Assembly (NCBI RefSeq): GCF_004137855.1
Contig: NZ_QBKB01000002.1
Coordinates: 194,980 to 258,979 of the forward strand
Reading direction: 5' to 3'
DNA length: 64,000 nucleotides
From: Methanohalophilus profundi
GTDB lineage: Archaea; Halobacteriota; Methanosarcinia; Methanosarcinales; Methanosarcinaceae
The first letter of the stretch is position 1; the number at the start of each line of letters is the position of its first letter. Both the position numbers and the translations under genes were made by a program. The notes under the pieces are model-generated. The model was not told the origin of the DNA. It worked only from the letters and a program-made list of their open reading frames with translations, and did not search any database. Positions 57,245 through 64,000 of the stretch are shown here, one piece after another.

Positions 57245-58027
57245 ATGGTAAAAGTTGCCTGTATCCAGATGGACGTTGAGCATTGTAATAAGAAAACAAA
57301 CATCGAAAAAGCCATTGCTTTGGGTGATCGGGCCCTTGCTATGGGCGCTGAAATAATTGTATTCCCGGAAGTGTTTTCCACAGGTTTCTGTTATGAACAG
57401 ATGGATAAACTGGCTGAAAAGCCACCCTACCCCACAATAGGACAACTTGCGGATTTTTCAAAAAAAAACAAATGCATCCTTATCGGGTCAATCGTGGAAG
57501 AACTGGATACTGAAACCAAACCCTATGCCAATCTTGGGTTCTGTATTGAAAATGGTATAATTAAGGGAACTTATCGCAAAATTCACCCCTTTGGGGAAGA
57601 AAAAGGCCACTTCTCCCCGGGTGATTCCATTCAACCCATAAAACTTGAAAATATATGTATCGGATTGGAAATATGCTACGAGATAAGGTTTCCTGAAGTG
57701 GCACGCAAACTTGTGCTTGAAGGAGCCAACTTACTGGTGACTATTGCCCAATTTCCGGACCCCCGGGGCAATCACTGGAGAATCCTGGGTCCTGCCAGGG
57801 CAGTAGAAAACCAGATTCCTCATGTGATGTGTAACCGCACAGGTGAGGATCCGACCAAATCGTTCCCTGGAAGTTCCATGATTATTGATGCCCTGGGAAA
57901 TACTCTTGCAGATTCCGGCCGCGATGAATGCATAATCATGGCAGACATCGACCTCTCACTTGCCAAAGAACTATCCAGTAAAATACCTGTACTGGATGAC
58001 CGTAGGGAAAATCTGTATTCCAATTGA
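57245..58027 (+). CDS. carbon-nitrogen hydrolase (nitrilase superfamily)
   Basis: The 260-residue protein has the E-K-C triad context: 'VFPEVFSTGF' (Glu, about 41), 'RKIHPFGEE' (Lys, about 114), 'GLEICYEIRFPEVA' (Cys, about 146). Length and motifs fit omega-amidase-like or general nitrilase-fold amidases acting in the cytoplasm. It follows the IorA-like gene by 11 bases and is convergent with the marker 12 gene. Substrate unknown. Confidence 0.88.
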   Translation: MVKVACIQMDVEHCNKKTNIEKAIALGDRALAMGAEIIVFPEVFSTGFCYEQMDKLAEKPPYPTIGQLADFSKKNKCILIGSIVEELDTETKPYANLGFCIENGIIKGTYRKIHPFGEEKGHFSPGDSIQPIKLENICIGLEICYEIRFPEVARKLVLEGANLLVTIAQFPDPRGNHWRILGPARAVENQIPHVMCNRTGEDPTKSFPGSSMIIDALGNTLADSGRDECIIMADIDLSLAKELSSKIPVLDDRRENLYSN

Positions 58028-58030
58028 GAT

Positions 58031-59005
58031 TCAGATCCTAACTTCGATACCCAGGATTTGCTTTTTACCTTTTGCAATATCCCTGGCCATACGGGCACAT
58101 CCAGTAGCTGCACTCCATTTTCCCAGAATCCAGGGTTTCATATCCAGATAGTGATGTATTTTTTTCACAAGAGAATCCACTTCTGCCATAGAGCCTGCAA
58201 GAAAAAGACGATCACATGTTGAATAGTCCTTTAGCAGGACATTCATGGCTTCTATTTCCATGGATGCAAAAAGAGCAAGAGTATCAATTGCAAATTTTGC
58301 CTGATCTTCATTATCTTTTAATCCATCCAGCAAATCTGCAGTGTTTTTATAAGATGTATTTTTCAGCACACCACTGTTCATGAAAGCTTCATTTGCACCA
58401 CACTTCCCGGCATCAACCTGCCTTATTGCTTCAAGATCAAGAGGGCCGTGTACGGTCCCGGGTGCGAAAATACAGGCATCAAGGGCACCTACAACCTCCC
58501 CGTTTGCAACAGCCAGAGTTACAGTATTTGAACTGATATCTGATACAATGAAATTATTAATGCCCCTGGATAATGCATCATAGGCAATTCCAAGTTTTTC
58601 GGGGCTTGTAGAATGAGAAAATAGGTTCATTCGGGAATCCGTATGGCTGTGTGAATGTATCCCCGGTATTACAACAGCTGGGATTTTCACCTTCTTGATA
58701 GTATCAAATACCAGAGTTCCCGCACCAGTCTTTTTGCCGACTCCCTCAATACTTCTTACCCCACGATTCTGGACATCCTGTATATCCATAATATTGACAA
58801 TTCCATCTCCCATAGAATAAGTCAGGGCAACCATTTCAATCTGTTCGGTCCTGATATTGAATTCCTTTTCCATCAATTCAAGAATTGCACTGCCTTCCAT
58901 TCCCTTCATGTCTGTTCGGGGAACTTCAAAGTAGAAGAAATTTCCATGTTTATCAAGAGCTGCAAAACGCATTGCATTTGTGCCGTGATCAATACCTAGA
59001 TACAT
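58031..59005 (-). CDS. methanogenesis marker protein 12
   Basis: ATG 59005 follows GGAGTGAT with about seven bases spacing; a GTG at 59017 would add four residues. The protein of about 324 residues has 'LGIDHGTNAMRFA' at the start, an ASKHA-like phosphate-binding loop, 'HSHSHTDSRMNLFSHSTSPE', and 'LFLAGSMAEVDSL' near the end, as in the marker 12 family. Function unknown; an ATP-dependent role is likely. It is convergent with the nitrilase gene. Confidence 0.85.
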   Translation of the reverse strand: MYLGIDHGTNAMRFAALDKHGNFFYFEVPRTDMKGMEGSAILELMEKEFNIRTEQIEMVALTYSMGDGIVNIMDIQDVQNRGVRSIEGVGKKTGAGTLVFDTIKKVKIPAVVIPGIHSHSHTDSRMNLFSHSTSPEKLGIAYDALSRGINNFIVSDISSNTVTLAVANGEVVGALDACIFAPGTVHGPLDLEAIRQVDAGKCGANEAFMNSGVLKNTSYKNTADLLDGLKDNEDQAKFAIDTLALFASMEIEAMNVLLKDYSTCDRLFLAGSMAEVDSLVKKIHHYLDMKPWILGKWSAATGCARMARDIAKGKKQILGIEVRI

Positions 59006-59013
59006 ACACGGGA

Positions 59014-59340
59014 TCACTCCATAAACATTGCATTTAATTCCTGCATTATTCTTTCCCCTTCTTCTTCTTTCCCAACGCTTGTAACGATTCTTACTTCCTG
59101 GGAAGAAGTACCATGTGTCAGGAGAGCCCTCAAATTGCCCCTACTATCCGGACGAAGAATTTTCACATCTATCTTCCCACCGGGGGCACTTTTACCTTTA
59201 ACAGTAATTACTGAAGGGATTATTCTTTTGACATCGGGATGATTACTGATTATTTTGAGCAGTTTCTTGCCATGTCTACCACCTATGATGGTGGAATGCG
59301 AACCCCCTAGCTTGCTCTGTAAGGTGGAATTAGGAGTCAT
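59014..59340 (-). CDS. DUF2103 predicted metal-binding protein
   Basis: The 108-residue protein fits DUF2103 ('GGSHSTIIGGRHGKKLLKII', 'SSQEVRIVTSVGKEEEG'). Its role is unknown; histidines may bind metal. It ends just before the marker 12 gene, same strand, with the ribosome-binding site for that gene inside its last codons. Confidence 0.8.
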   Translation of the reverse strand: MTPNSTLQSKLGGSHSTIIGGRHGKKLLKIISNHPDVKRIIPSVITVKGKSAPGGKIDVKILRPDSRGNLRALLTHGTSSQEVRIVTSVGKEEEGERIMQELNAMFME

Positions 59341-59381
59341 ATATAGGAGCCGTGGTTTTACTTTTCAAAAAAAAAGAAAGA

Positions 59382-59819
59382 TTAGATGCTTTGCACATCA
59401 CTCATATCCAGCAGTGGAATGCCTTCTTCATAAAGTGTTTCAACAGCGGTTTTCAAATCATTAACCCGTATTATGAGGAACGCTTTTTCTGTTTTTGTTA
59501 CAAAAGCGTAAGCATAATCGATATTGGCACCTTTTTTGCCAAGTACCTCCGCTATTGTTGCAAGCTGGCCAGGTACATCTTCCATCTGTATACCCAGAAC
59601 ATCTGTTTCGGAGACTGTAAAGCCTGCATCATGCAGGACACGATGTGCTTTTTCCGGCTTGTCTACTACCATCCTTATAATTCCGAAATCCCCTGCTTCA
59701 GCGATAGTAAATGCTCTTATATTAACGGATGCCTCTTTGAAACTGGATGCAATATTTGCAAGGCGGCCTGGCTTATTCTCTGCAAAGAGTGATATCTGTT
59801 TGATAAATTTTTCATCCAT
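59382..59819 (-). CDS. tandem ACT-domain protein
   Basis: The 145-residue protein has two ACT domains (about 6-72, 'NKPGRLANIASSFKEA'; 76-142, 'DVPGQLATIAEVLGKKGANI'). ACT domains bind amino acids. Close to the phenylacetate-CoA ligase gene, 49 bases upstream on the same strand, it probably senses an aromatic or branched-chain amino acid for that enzyme; a common arrangement in archaea. That role is inference. Confidence 0.85.
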   Translation of the reverse strand: MDEKFIKQISLFAENKPGRLANIASSFKEASVNIRAFTIAEAGDFGIIRMVVDKPEKAHRVLHDAGFTVSETDVLGIQMEDVPGQLATIAEVLGKKGANIDYAYAFVTKTEKAFLIIRVNDLKTAVETLYEEGIPLLDMSDVQSI

Positions 59820-59868
59820 GGAATCATCAACCTGTGGTGTTATAATCTATAAATTACCCTGAAATTCT

Positions 59869-61173
59869 TTATAGCTTTCTATTATCGATTACCTTTTTGG
59901 ATTTGCCAATAGACCGCGGAATTGTCCCCTGCTCTACCAGTTCAACACCAACAGAAAGATTGAGCACACTCTTTAGGGCAGAAGCAACCTTTTTCTCCAG
60001 GGAGATTATGTCATTGACCTTGTCACTAAAGGCTTCATCATTCATTTCAATCTGTATCTTCATTGTATCCATTTCATTGATACGATCCACATGTATCATG
60101 AAATGTTCTCCAACTTCGGGCATCTTCATAAGCACGGATTCTACCTGTCCCGGGAATACGTTGATTCCACGTATAATCAGCATATCATCCACACGTCCGG
60201 TAACCCTCATTATTCTGGGATGTGTGCGCCCGCATTCACAGGGTTGCTTGTTCAGGATTGTATAATCTCCTATCCTGTATCGGATAAGAGGCAGGGCTTC
60301 TTTTGTAAGAGTGGTTATTACAAGTTCTCCCCTTTCTCCTTCTGGCAGAGTATCTCCAGTTTCAGGATCTATTATTTCCACAATAAACTGGTCGCCCCAG
60401 ATATGAATTCCGTCCTGACAAGTACACTCAGTAAAAAGTGGCCCACTGAGTTCGGATGTGCCAAACACATCATACGCCTTAATGCCTGTAGCGTCTTCCA
60501 TACGCTTGCGCATTTCCTCAGTCCAGGGTTCGGCTCCGAAGATACCGGTTTTCAGGCCGGTATCCTTCTGGAAATCAATACCCTTATCCTTTGCTTCTTC
60601 TGCCATGTAAAGGAAATAAGAAGGAGTACATGCAAGCGTAGTGGTACCGAGATCCTGCATCAGTTCAAGCTGTTTATCAGTGTTACCAACACTAATAGGC
60701 AGGACGGTGGAACCCACTTCTTCAGCACCATAATGCAGCCCGAGCCCACCTGTAAAAAGACCGTATCCGTAACTTACCTGAAGGACATCTCCCCGACCTA
60801 CGCCAATTGAGGTTAATGCTCTTCCCAGGGATTTGGCCCACTCATGGATATCACTTTTGGTATAACCCACAACCGTCGGTTTGCCAGTGGTACCTGAAGA
60901 AACATGGTAGCGTACAAGCTGTGTATCAGGTACACAAAACATTCCTTTAGGATAATTGTCCCTGAGGTCCTGTTTATAGGTAAACGGAAGCTTTTGCAGG
61001 TCCTCCAGGGTCTTGATATCTTCCGGTTTCACCCCGGCTTCATCAAAACGTTTTTTGTAAAAAGGAGAGTGAGTATAGACATAGTCTACAAGATGGCGCA
61101 ACCGCTCCTCCTGAATCTGTTCCAGCTCATCAAGGGGCATTCTTTCAATCTGTGGGTTCCAGTATTCGATCAT
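59869..61173 (-). CDS. paaK: phenylacetate-CoA ligase family protein
   Basis: ATG 61173 is used (61206 would add 11 residues). The protein of about 434 residues has the AMP-binding motif 'YHVSSGTTGKPTVVGYTKSD', 'YGYGLFTGGLGLHYGAE', 'VFGTSELSGPLF' and 'GELVITTLTKEALPLIRYRIGD' (only part of each is needed for the family), with the C-terminal 'GRVDDMLIIRGINVFP'. It activates aryl acids such as phenylacetate or indoleacetate with CoA and ATP. The 'IRGINVFP' hinge is intact. The ACT protein follows. Confidence 0.92.
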   Translation of the reverse strand: MIEYWNPQIERMPLDELEQIQEERLRHLVDYVYTHSPFYKKRFDEAGVKPEDIKTLEDLQKLPFTYKQDLRDNYPKGMFCVPDTQLVRYHVSSGTTGKPTVVGYTKSDIHEWAKSLGRALTSIGVGRGDVLQVSYGYGLFTGGLGLHYGAEEVGSTVLPISVGNTDKQLELMQDLGTTTLACTPSYFLYMAEEAKDKGIDFQKDTGLKTGIFGAEPWTEEMRKRMEDATGIKAYDVFGTSELSGPLFTECTCQDGIHIWGDQFIVEIIDPETGDTLPEGERGELVITTLTKEALPLIRYRIGDYTILNKQPCECGRTHPRIMRVTGRVDDMLIIRGINVFPGQVESVLMKMPEVGEHFMIHVDRINEMDTMKIQIEMNDEAFSDKVNDIISLEKKVASALKSVLNLSVGVELVEQGTIPRSIGKSKKVIDNRKL

Positions 61174-61241
61174 GTTATCACATAACAGCCATTTTGTCAT
61201 GTACAAAGTACATCATTATCTATGGTATTTGAAATTAAGCT

Positions 61242-62207
61242 TTATAAACTAGACGGATTATTCTTATTCCGAAGAACTTCAATAACTTTTTGTTTGCAGG
61301 CCCAAAGTATATCTTCCATATCGGCAACTACATCGATACCCGCAGCACCTGCATGCCCTCCACCTGTGCCATTGTAATCAGCACTCACATCTTCCATGAT
61401 CTGACCCAGGTTTACTCCGGCATTTAAAGCATCTCGCTTTGCCCTTCCGCTAACACGGATAGAGGTTTCTTTCATCGTACCTACAAATGCAACATCAGCA
61501 CCTATATTGATCAGCATTGAAGAAGCAGAGCCTCCAAAAGAGCTTACATGAGAGGTAGCCACAAGCCAGCTTTCCACTCTTTCAATCTCCGCACGATTGG
61601 CCGTCTTTAGCATGGCAATACGCATAGACACATCCTGTGGAGTAGAAGCCATCAGCTCCAGTACTTCCGCATATTCAACACCACTGCTTTCAATTATATT
61701 AGAAAATGTACGGAAAGTATCACTTGTTGCATGTTTGAAATGCCCGGTATCAGTTACAATCCCTGTCATGAGCCCCACAGCAGTACGGTTCATAATAGGT
61801 GCACCCATGCATTTCAGTACATCATAAACTATTTCTGCAACAGATGTCTTATTGCGGTGCAGATAAAATGCTGCATTCTCTGTAAGAGCAGTTGTTGCGT
61901 GGTGATCAATCACGCCATAGTGACATAATTCAATATCATTTAACTGTGCAATTGTTGAAGTATCTACTACAACCGTAAGATCGTAGTCTTCGGGGTTTGG
62001 GTCTTCCACAACATCAATCTCAAGTTTGTCAACCAGCAAAGAAGCAACACGATTGCAACCAGCAACCAGCCCTACTTTGCCTCCAATAGCTTCAGATAGA
62101 GCAAAGGCACTGCTTACAGCATCGGGATCCGCATTGCGATGACATAGATACAGGATATTATGGTAGTCAAGAAGTTTGTTGTAGAATCCCTCTTCATCTA
62201 CTTTCAT
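61242..62207 (-). CDS. DHH-family phosphoesterase (NrnA/RecJ-like)
   Basis: The 321-residue protein has DHH motifs 'HRNADPDAVSSAFAL' (I), 'VVVDTSTIAQL' (II), 'GVIDHHATT' (III) and the DHHA1 C-terminal 'GTGGGHAGAAG'. It is likely to cleave short nucleotides or cyclic dinucleotide products in the cytoplasm. It is the gene after pfdB on the same strand with a 65-base gap. Confidence 0.9.
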   Translation of the reverse strand: MKVDEEGFYNKLLDYHNILYLCHRNADPDAVSSAFALSEAIGGKVGLVAGCNRVASLLVDKLEIDVVEDPNPEDYDLTVVVDTSTIAQLNDIELCHYGVIDHHATTALTENAAFYLHRNKTSVAEIVYDVLKCMGAPIMNRTAVGLMTGIVTDTGHFKHATSDTFRTFSNIIESSGVEYAEVLELMASTPQDVSMRIAMLKTANRAEIERVESWLVATSHVSSFGGSASSMLINIGADVAFVGTMKETSIRVSGRAKRDALNAGVNLGQIMEDVSADYNGTGGGHAGAAGIDVVADMEDILWACKQKVIEVLRNKNNPSSL

Positions 62208-62272
62208 TTCAACCTCTACCTATCATTACCTGCAATTATGCCGGCAAATGATAATTGGCAGGCAGGTCAGGC

Positions 62273-62638
62273 TCATTGTGCCTGATAACCGCCCTGGGTA
62301 CCCATAGCCTGTTTGACCTGTTCCTGAAGCTGGTTGAAACGTTTGGAGACGCGTTCTTCCTGACGGGAAATAGACTGCAATCTTAAGGAAAGAGTTTCAT
62401 TTCTCTCTTTGAGTTTTACAATAGCATCATCCTTGGTAGTACGTATCTGCATATCCCCAACAGTCCTGTAGACAACTGCATCTCCTGATAACTGTTCAAG
62501 TTCTTCAAGAGCATTTTCCGTTTCCTTCAATGTACTTTCAATCTGATTCTTTTGTGTGGCAAGTGTCTGGGCCTGTTGTTGAACCTGCTGCAACTGTGCC
62601 AGCTGGTTCTGGACCTGTGGGGGTAGTTCTGAACTCAT
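62273..62638 (-). CDS. pfdB: prefoldin subunit beta
   Basis: ATG 62638 is chosen: an AGGTGA ribosome-binding site lies seven bases upstream, whereas ATG 62698 would add 20 residues of unlikely type. The 121-residue protein has two helices with coiled-coil spacing around a beta hairpin ('VYRTVGDMQIRTT'), as in archaeal prefoldin beta. Four of these and two alphas form the chaperone jellyfish that passes unfolded proteins to the thermosome. A TnpB-type element stands about 65 bases upstream and may replace the native promoter. Confidence 0.93.
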   Translation of the reverse strand: MSSELPPQVQNQLAQLQQVQQQAQTLATQKNQIESTLKETENALEELEQLSGDAVVYRTVGDMQIRTTKDDAIVKLKERNETLSLRLQSISRQEERVSKRFNQLQEQVKQAMGTQGGYQAQ

Positions 62639-62703
62639 TTTAGTTTCACCTGAGCATCCAATTAAACCTAAAATGATTTTAATGTTTCTATGGTTCATTC
62701 ATC

Positions 62704-63990
62704 GTCAACTACCCCACCCTTACGACAAGGGGCTTGAATGTCAATTAAGCATTCGTCTGGGTGGCTGACAAGCACCCCTGAGATTCCAGGATATACCTGA
62801 AATCCCGTGTTTTGTGTTCAATATTCATTGCACCGATCAGGTCTGCATTATTCGCATAACCACATTTTTCACACCTAAAAGACAATCTGTTACGGTTATT
62901 CTTAGAGATATGATTGCATCGAATACAAGTTTGAGAAGTATAGGATGGATCAACATAATGAGTGATTATGCCTACTTCTTTTGCTTTGTATTCAATGAAT
63001 GTTTGTAATTGCCGGAAAGCCCAACTACTGTGGTTATGTCTTCTCTTTTTGGAAACTTTGGAAAGAGTGGAATCACGTATTCCTGTTAAATCTTCCAGAC
63101 CTATTACTGATACTTTGTTTTTAACTGCAAATTTCACAATTTCTTTTGAGATTGTGTGGTTTACATCTCGCATAAGACGTTTCTCTTTACCTGAAATGTA
63201 TTTCAACATTCGTTTTGCAGATAAAGTTCCCTTCGATTGTAAACGCTTTCGCATTGATTTGTATTGGTTGCGAAGATTCTTAATTTCACCACCAGCAAAA
63301 AAACTACATTTTTTGTCTGTAGTAGAAGCAACAGCCAGATAGTTCATACCTACATCTATACCCATGAAAGTAGAAGCATCTGTTATTTCTTTGTCAGGAA
63401 CTTCTTTTTCAACAGATAAATGGAAATAATAATCTCCGTCTTTATGTTTTACAACTTTGGAGGCCTGGTATTTCCATGAACCATCAAAATACTGTTTTGC
63501 GTAGTCATAATTCAAAATGGAATATGCTTTTCTTCCGTTGATAGTAGTTATTTTGACTGTATCTTCATCAATCACAAAATCCCTTTTGTAAGAAAAAGTC
63601 ATTGATGATGGCGAAAATTCTACTTTTTGCCATTTTGCCTTTTTCTGTTTCTTCAATGTTTTATAACATCCTGCAACTTGTCGAGGGATATTACAACTCA
63701 TCTGGGATTTCAATTTTAATGTTTCACGAAGATATGGGTAAACTTCCTGCTGTAATTTCATTGCTGGAATTGGTTTACCTTTATCAAAAAGAACTTCGGA
63801 AGCATAGTTCATTCCATCAGAATATTTCTTCACAGTTTCCACTAAATCATTATCAGGATTAACCAATTTCAAGATAATTGTTTTAGTAAGAAACATATAC
63901 TACTATATTCACACGCAAACTATAAATGCTTTACTGTGAATTGTTGGACGCATTCCTCCCCTACCTCACGGAAGGGGACTCCTGTTTTAC
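62704..63990. mobile_element. TnpB-only IS200/IS605-type element
   Basis: The tnpB gene is bounded by the typical ends. Right end (minus strand, 62704-62745) has a hairpin 'CCCCTTGTCGTAAGGGTGGGG' in part, finishing GTAGTTGAC. Left end near 63900-63990 has a GGAATGCGTCCAACAATT-type stretch and a hairpin of the CCCCT...GGGGA form. No tnpA is present, so mobility needs another TnpA. The transcript over the right end may be the guide RNA (omega-RNA). Confidence 0.75.
62745..63896 (-). CDS. tnpB: TnpB, RNA-guided RuvC-type nuclease of an IS605-family element
   Basis: The 383-residue protein has the OrfB N-terminal helix-turn-helix-like part, RuvC residues 'FMGIDVGMNYLAVA' (Asp, about 184), 'VIGLEDLTGIRD' (Glu, about 270), and 'NNADLIGAMNI' (Asp, about 355), and a zinc ribbon 'CIRCNH'...'CEKCGY'. 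All three acidic residues are present, so it is likely active. TnpB makes guided cuts at the donor site. It lies between prefoldin and whatever follows at the window edge. Confidence 0.9.
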   Translation of the reverse strand: MFLTKTIILKLVNPDNDLVETVKKYSDGMNYASEVLFDKGKPIPAMKLQQEVYPYLRETLKLKSQMSCNIPRQVAGCYKTLKKQKKAKWQKVEFSPSSMTFSYKRDFVIDEDTVKITTINGRKAYSILNYDYAKQYFDGSWKYQASKVVKHKDGDYYFHLSVEKEVPDKEITDASTFMGIDVGMNYLAVASTTDKKCSFFAGGEIKNLRNQYKSMRKRLQSKGTLSAKRMLKYISGKEKRLMRDVNHTISKEIVKFAVKNKVSVIGLEDLTGIRDSTLSKVSKKRRHNHSSWAFRQLQTFIEYKAKEVGIITHYVDPSYTSQTCIRCNHISKNNRNRLSFRCEKCGYANNADLIGAMNIEHKTRDFRYILESQGCLSATQTNA

Positions 63991-64000
63991 GAGTTGAAAA

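Noticed and set aside
60091..60810. 239-residue plus-strand frame opposite paaK
   Set aside because: Antisense shadow of the AMP-binding enzyme gene.

Overview
The window looks like a chromosome segment of a methylotrophic, salt-adapted methanogen of the Methanosarcinaceae (closest in feel to Methanohalophilus, Methanolobus or Methanococcoides). The reasons are two methanogenesis marker genes (families 11 and 12), archaeal prefoldin beta, Sua5, DUF2117 and DUF2103 genes, an Mrp Na+/H+ antiporter operon, a multiheme cytochrome c with a PGF-CTERM-like tail, and TATA-type promoters. The genus is an inference; no database was searched.

Layout. (1) 1-7.4 kb is core chromosome: mrpA(end)BCDEFG, sua5, a small membrane protein, then on the minus strand two MgtE half-proteins and a PhoU/TrkA-C protein. 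(2) A tRNA-Val(TAC) gene at 7500-7576 carries the left end of an integrated element. A 99-bp direct repeat (7531-7629 and 44108-44206) bounds 36,577 bp. When the two ends are joined in silico, a single open frame of about 395 codons appears: an integrase whose gene contains the attachment site and is cut in two by integration (SSV-type partitioning). (3) 7.5-44.2 kb is that element. It carries a putative replication ATPase next to a candidate origin, a possible TFB-like cyclin-fold protein, two complete but different type I restriction-modification loci (one with a DUF262/HNH/AlbA fusion inside the operon), a Kiwa-like pair, a ribbon-helix-helix protein, two large secreted GLUG/cohesin/dockerin-type surface proteins, an RNase III plus DEDD-exonuclease/zinc-ribbon pair, a 755-residue PD-(D/E)XK protein, several insertion sequences and relics of further integrases. 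It is best described as a defence island on an integrative element that has absorbed older elements. (4) 44.2-64 kb is chromosome again: an IS1-like element abutting attR and a truncated histidine kinase, a nine-motif cytochrome c, a fumarase-fumarate reductase operon, DUF2117, a LarA-like racemase, a MobB-MoaE fusion, RadC, a marker 11 / IorA-like / nitrilase / marker 12 cluster, phenylacetate-CoA ligase with an ACT protein, a DHH phosphoesterase, prefoldin beta, and a TnpB-type insertion sequence.

How things work together. The Mrp operon, MgtE halves and PhoU/TrkA protein handle ions. The element genes form a replication/integration core plus anti-phage cargo. The cytochrome, fumarate reductase and marker genes belong to the host's redox and methanogenesis background.

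Caution. At least nine genes carry single-base frameshifts, mostly apparent losses of one base in short homopolymers, and they fall in both cargo and core genes (hsdR1 twice, hsdS2, a PGF-pre-PGF protein, two IS transposases, frdB, marker 11). These may be sequencing errors; loss of function of those genes should not be assumed.
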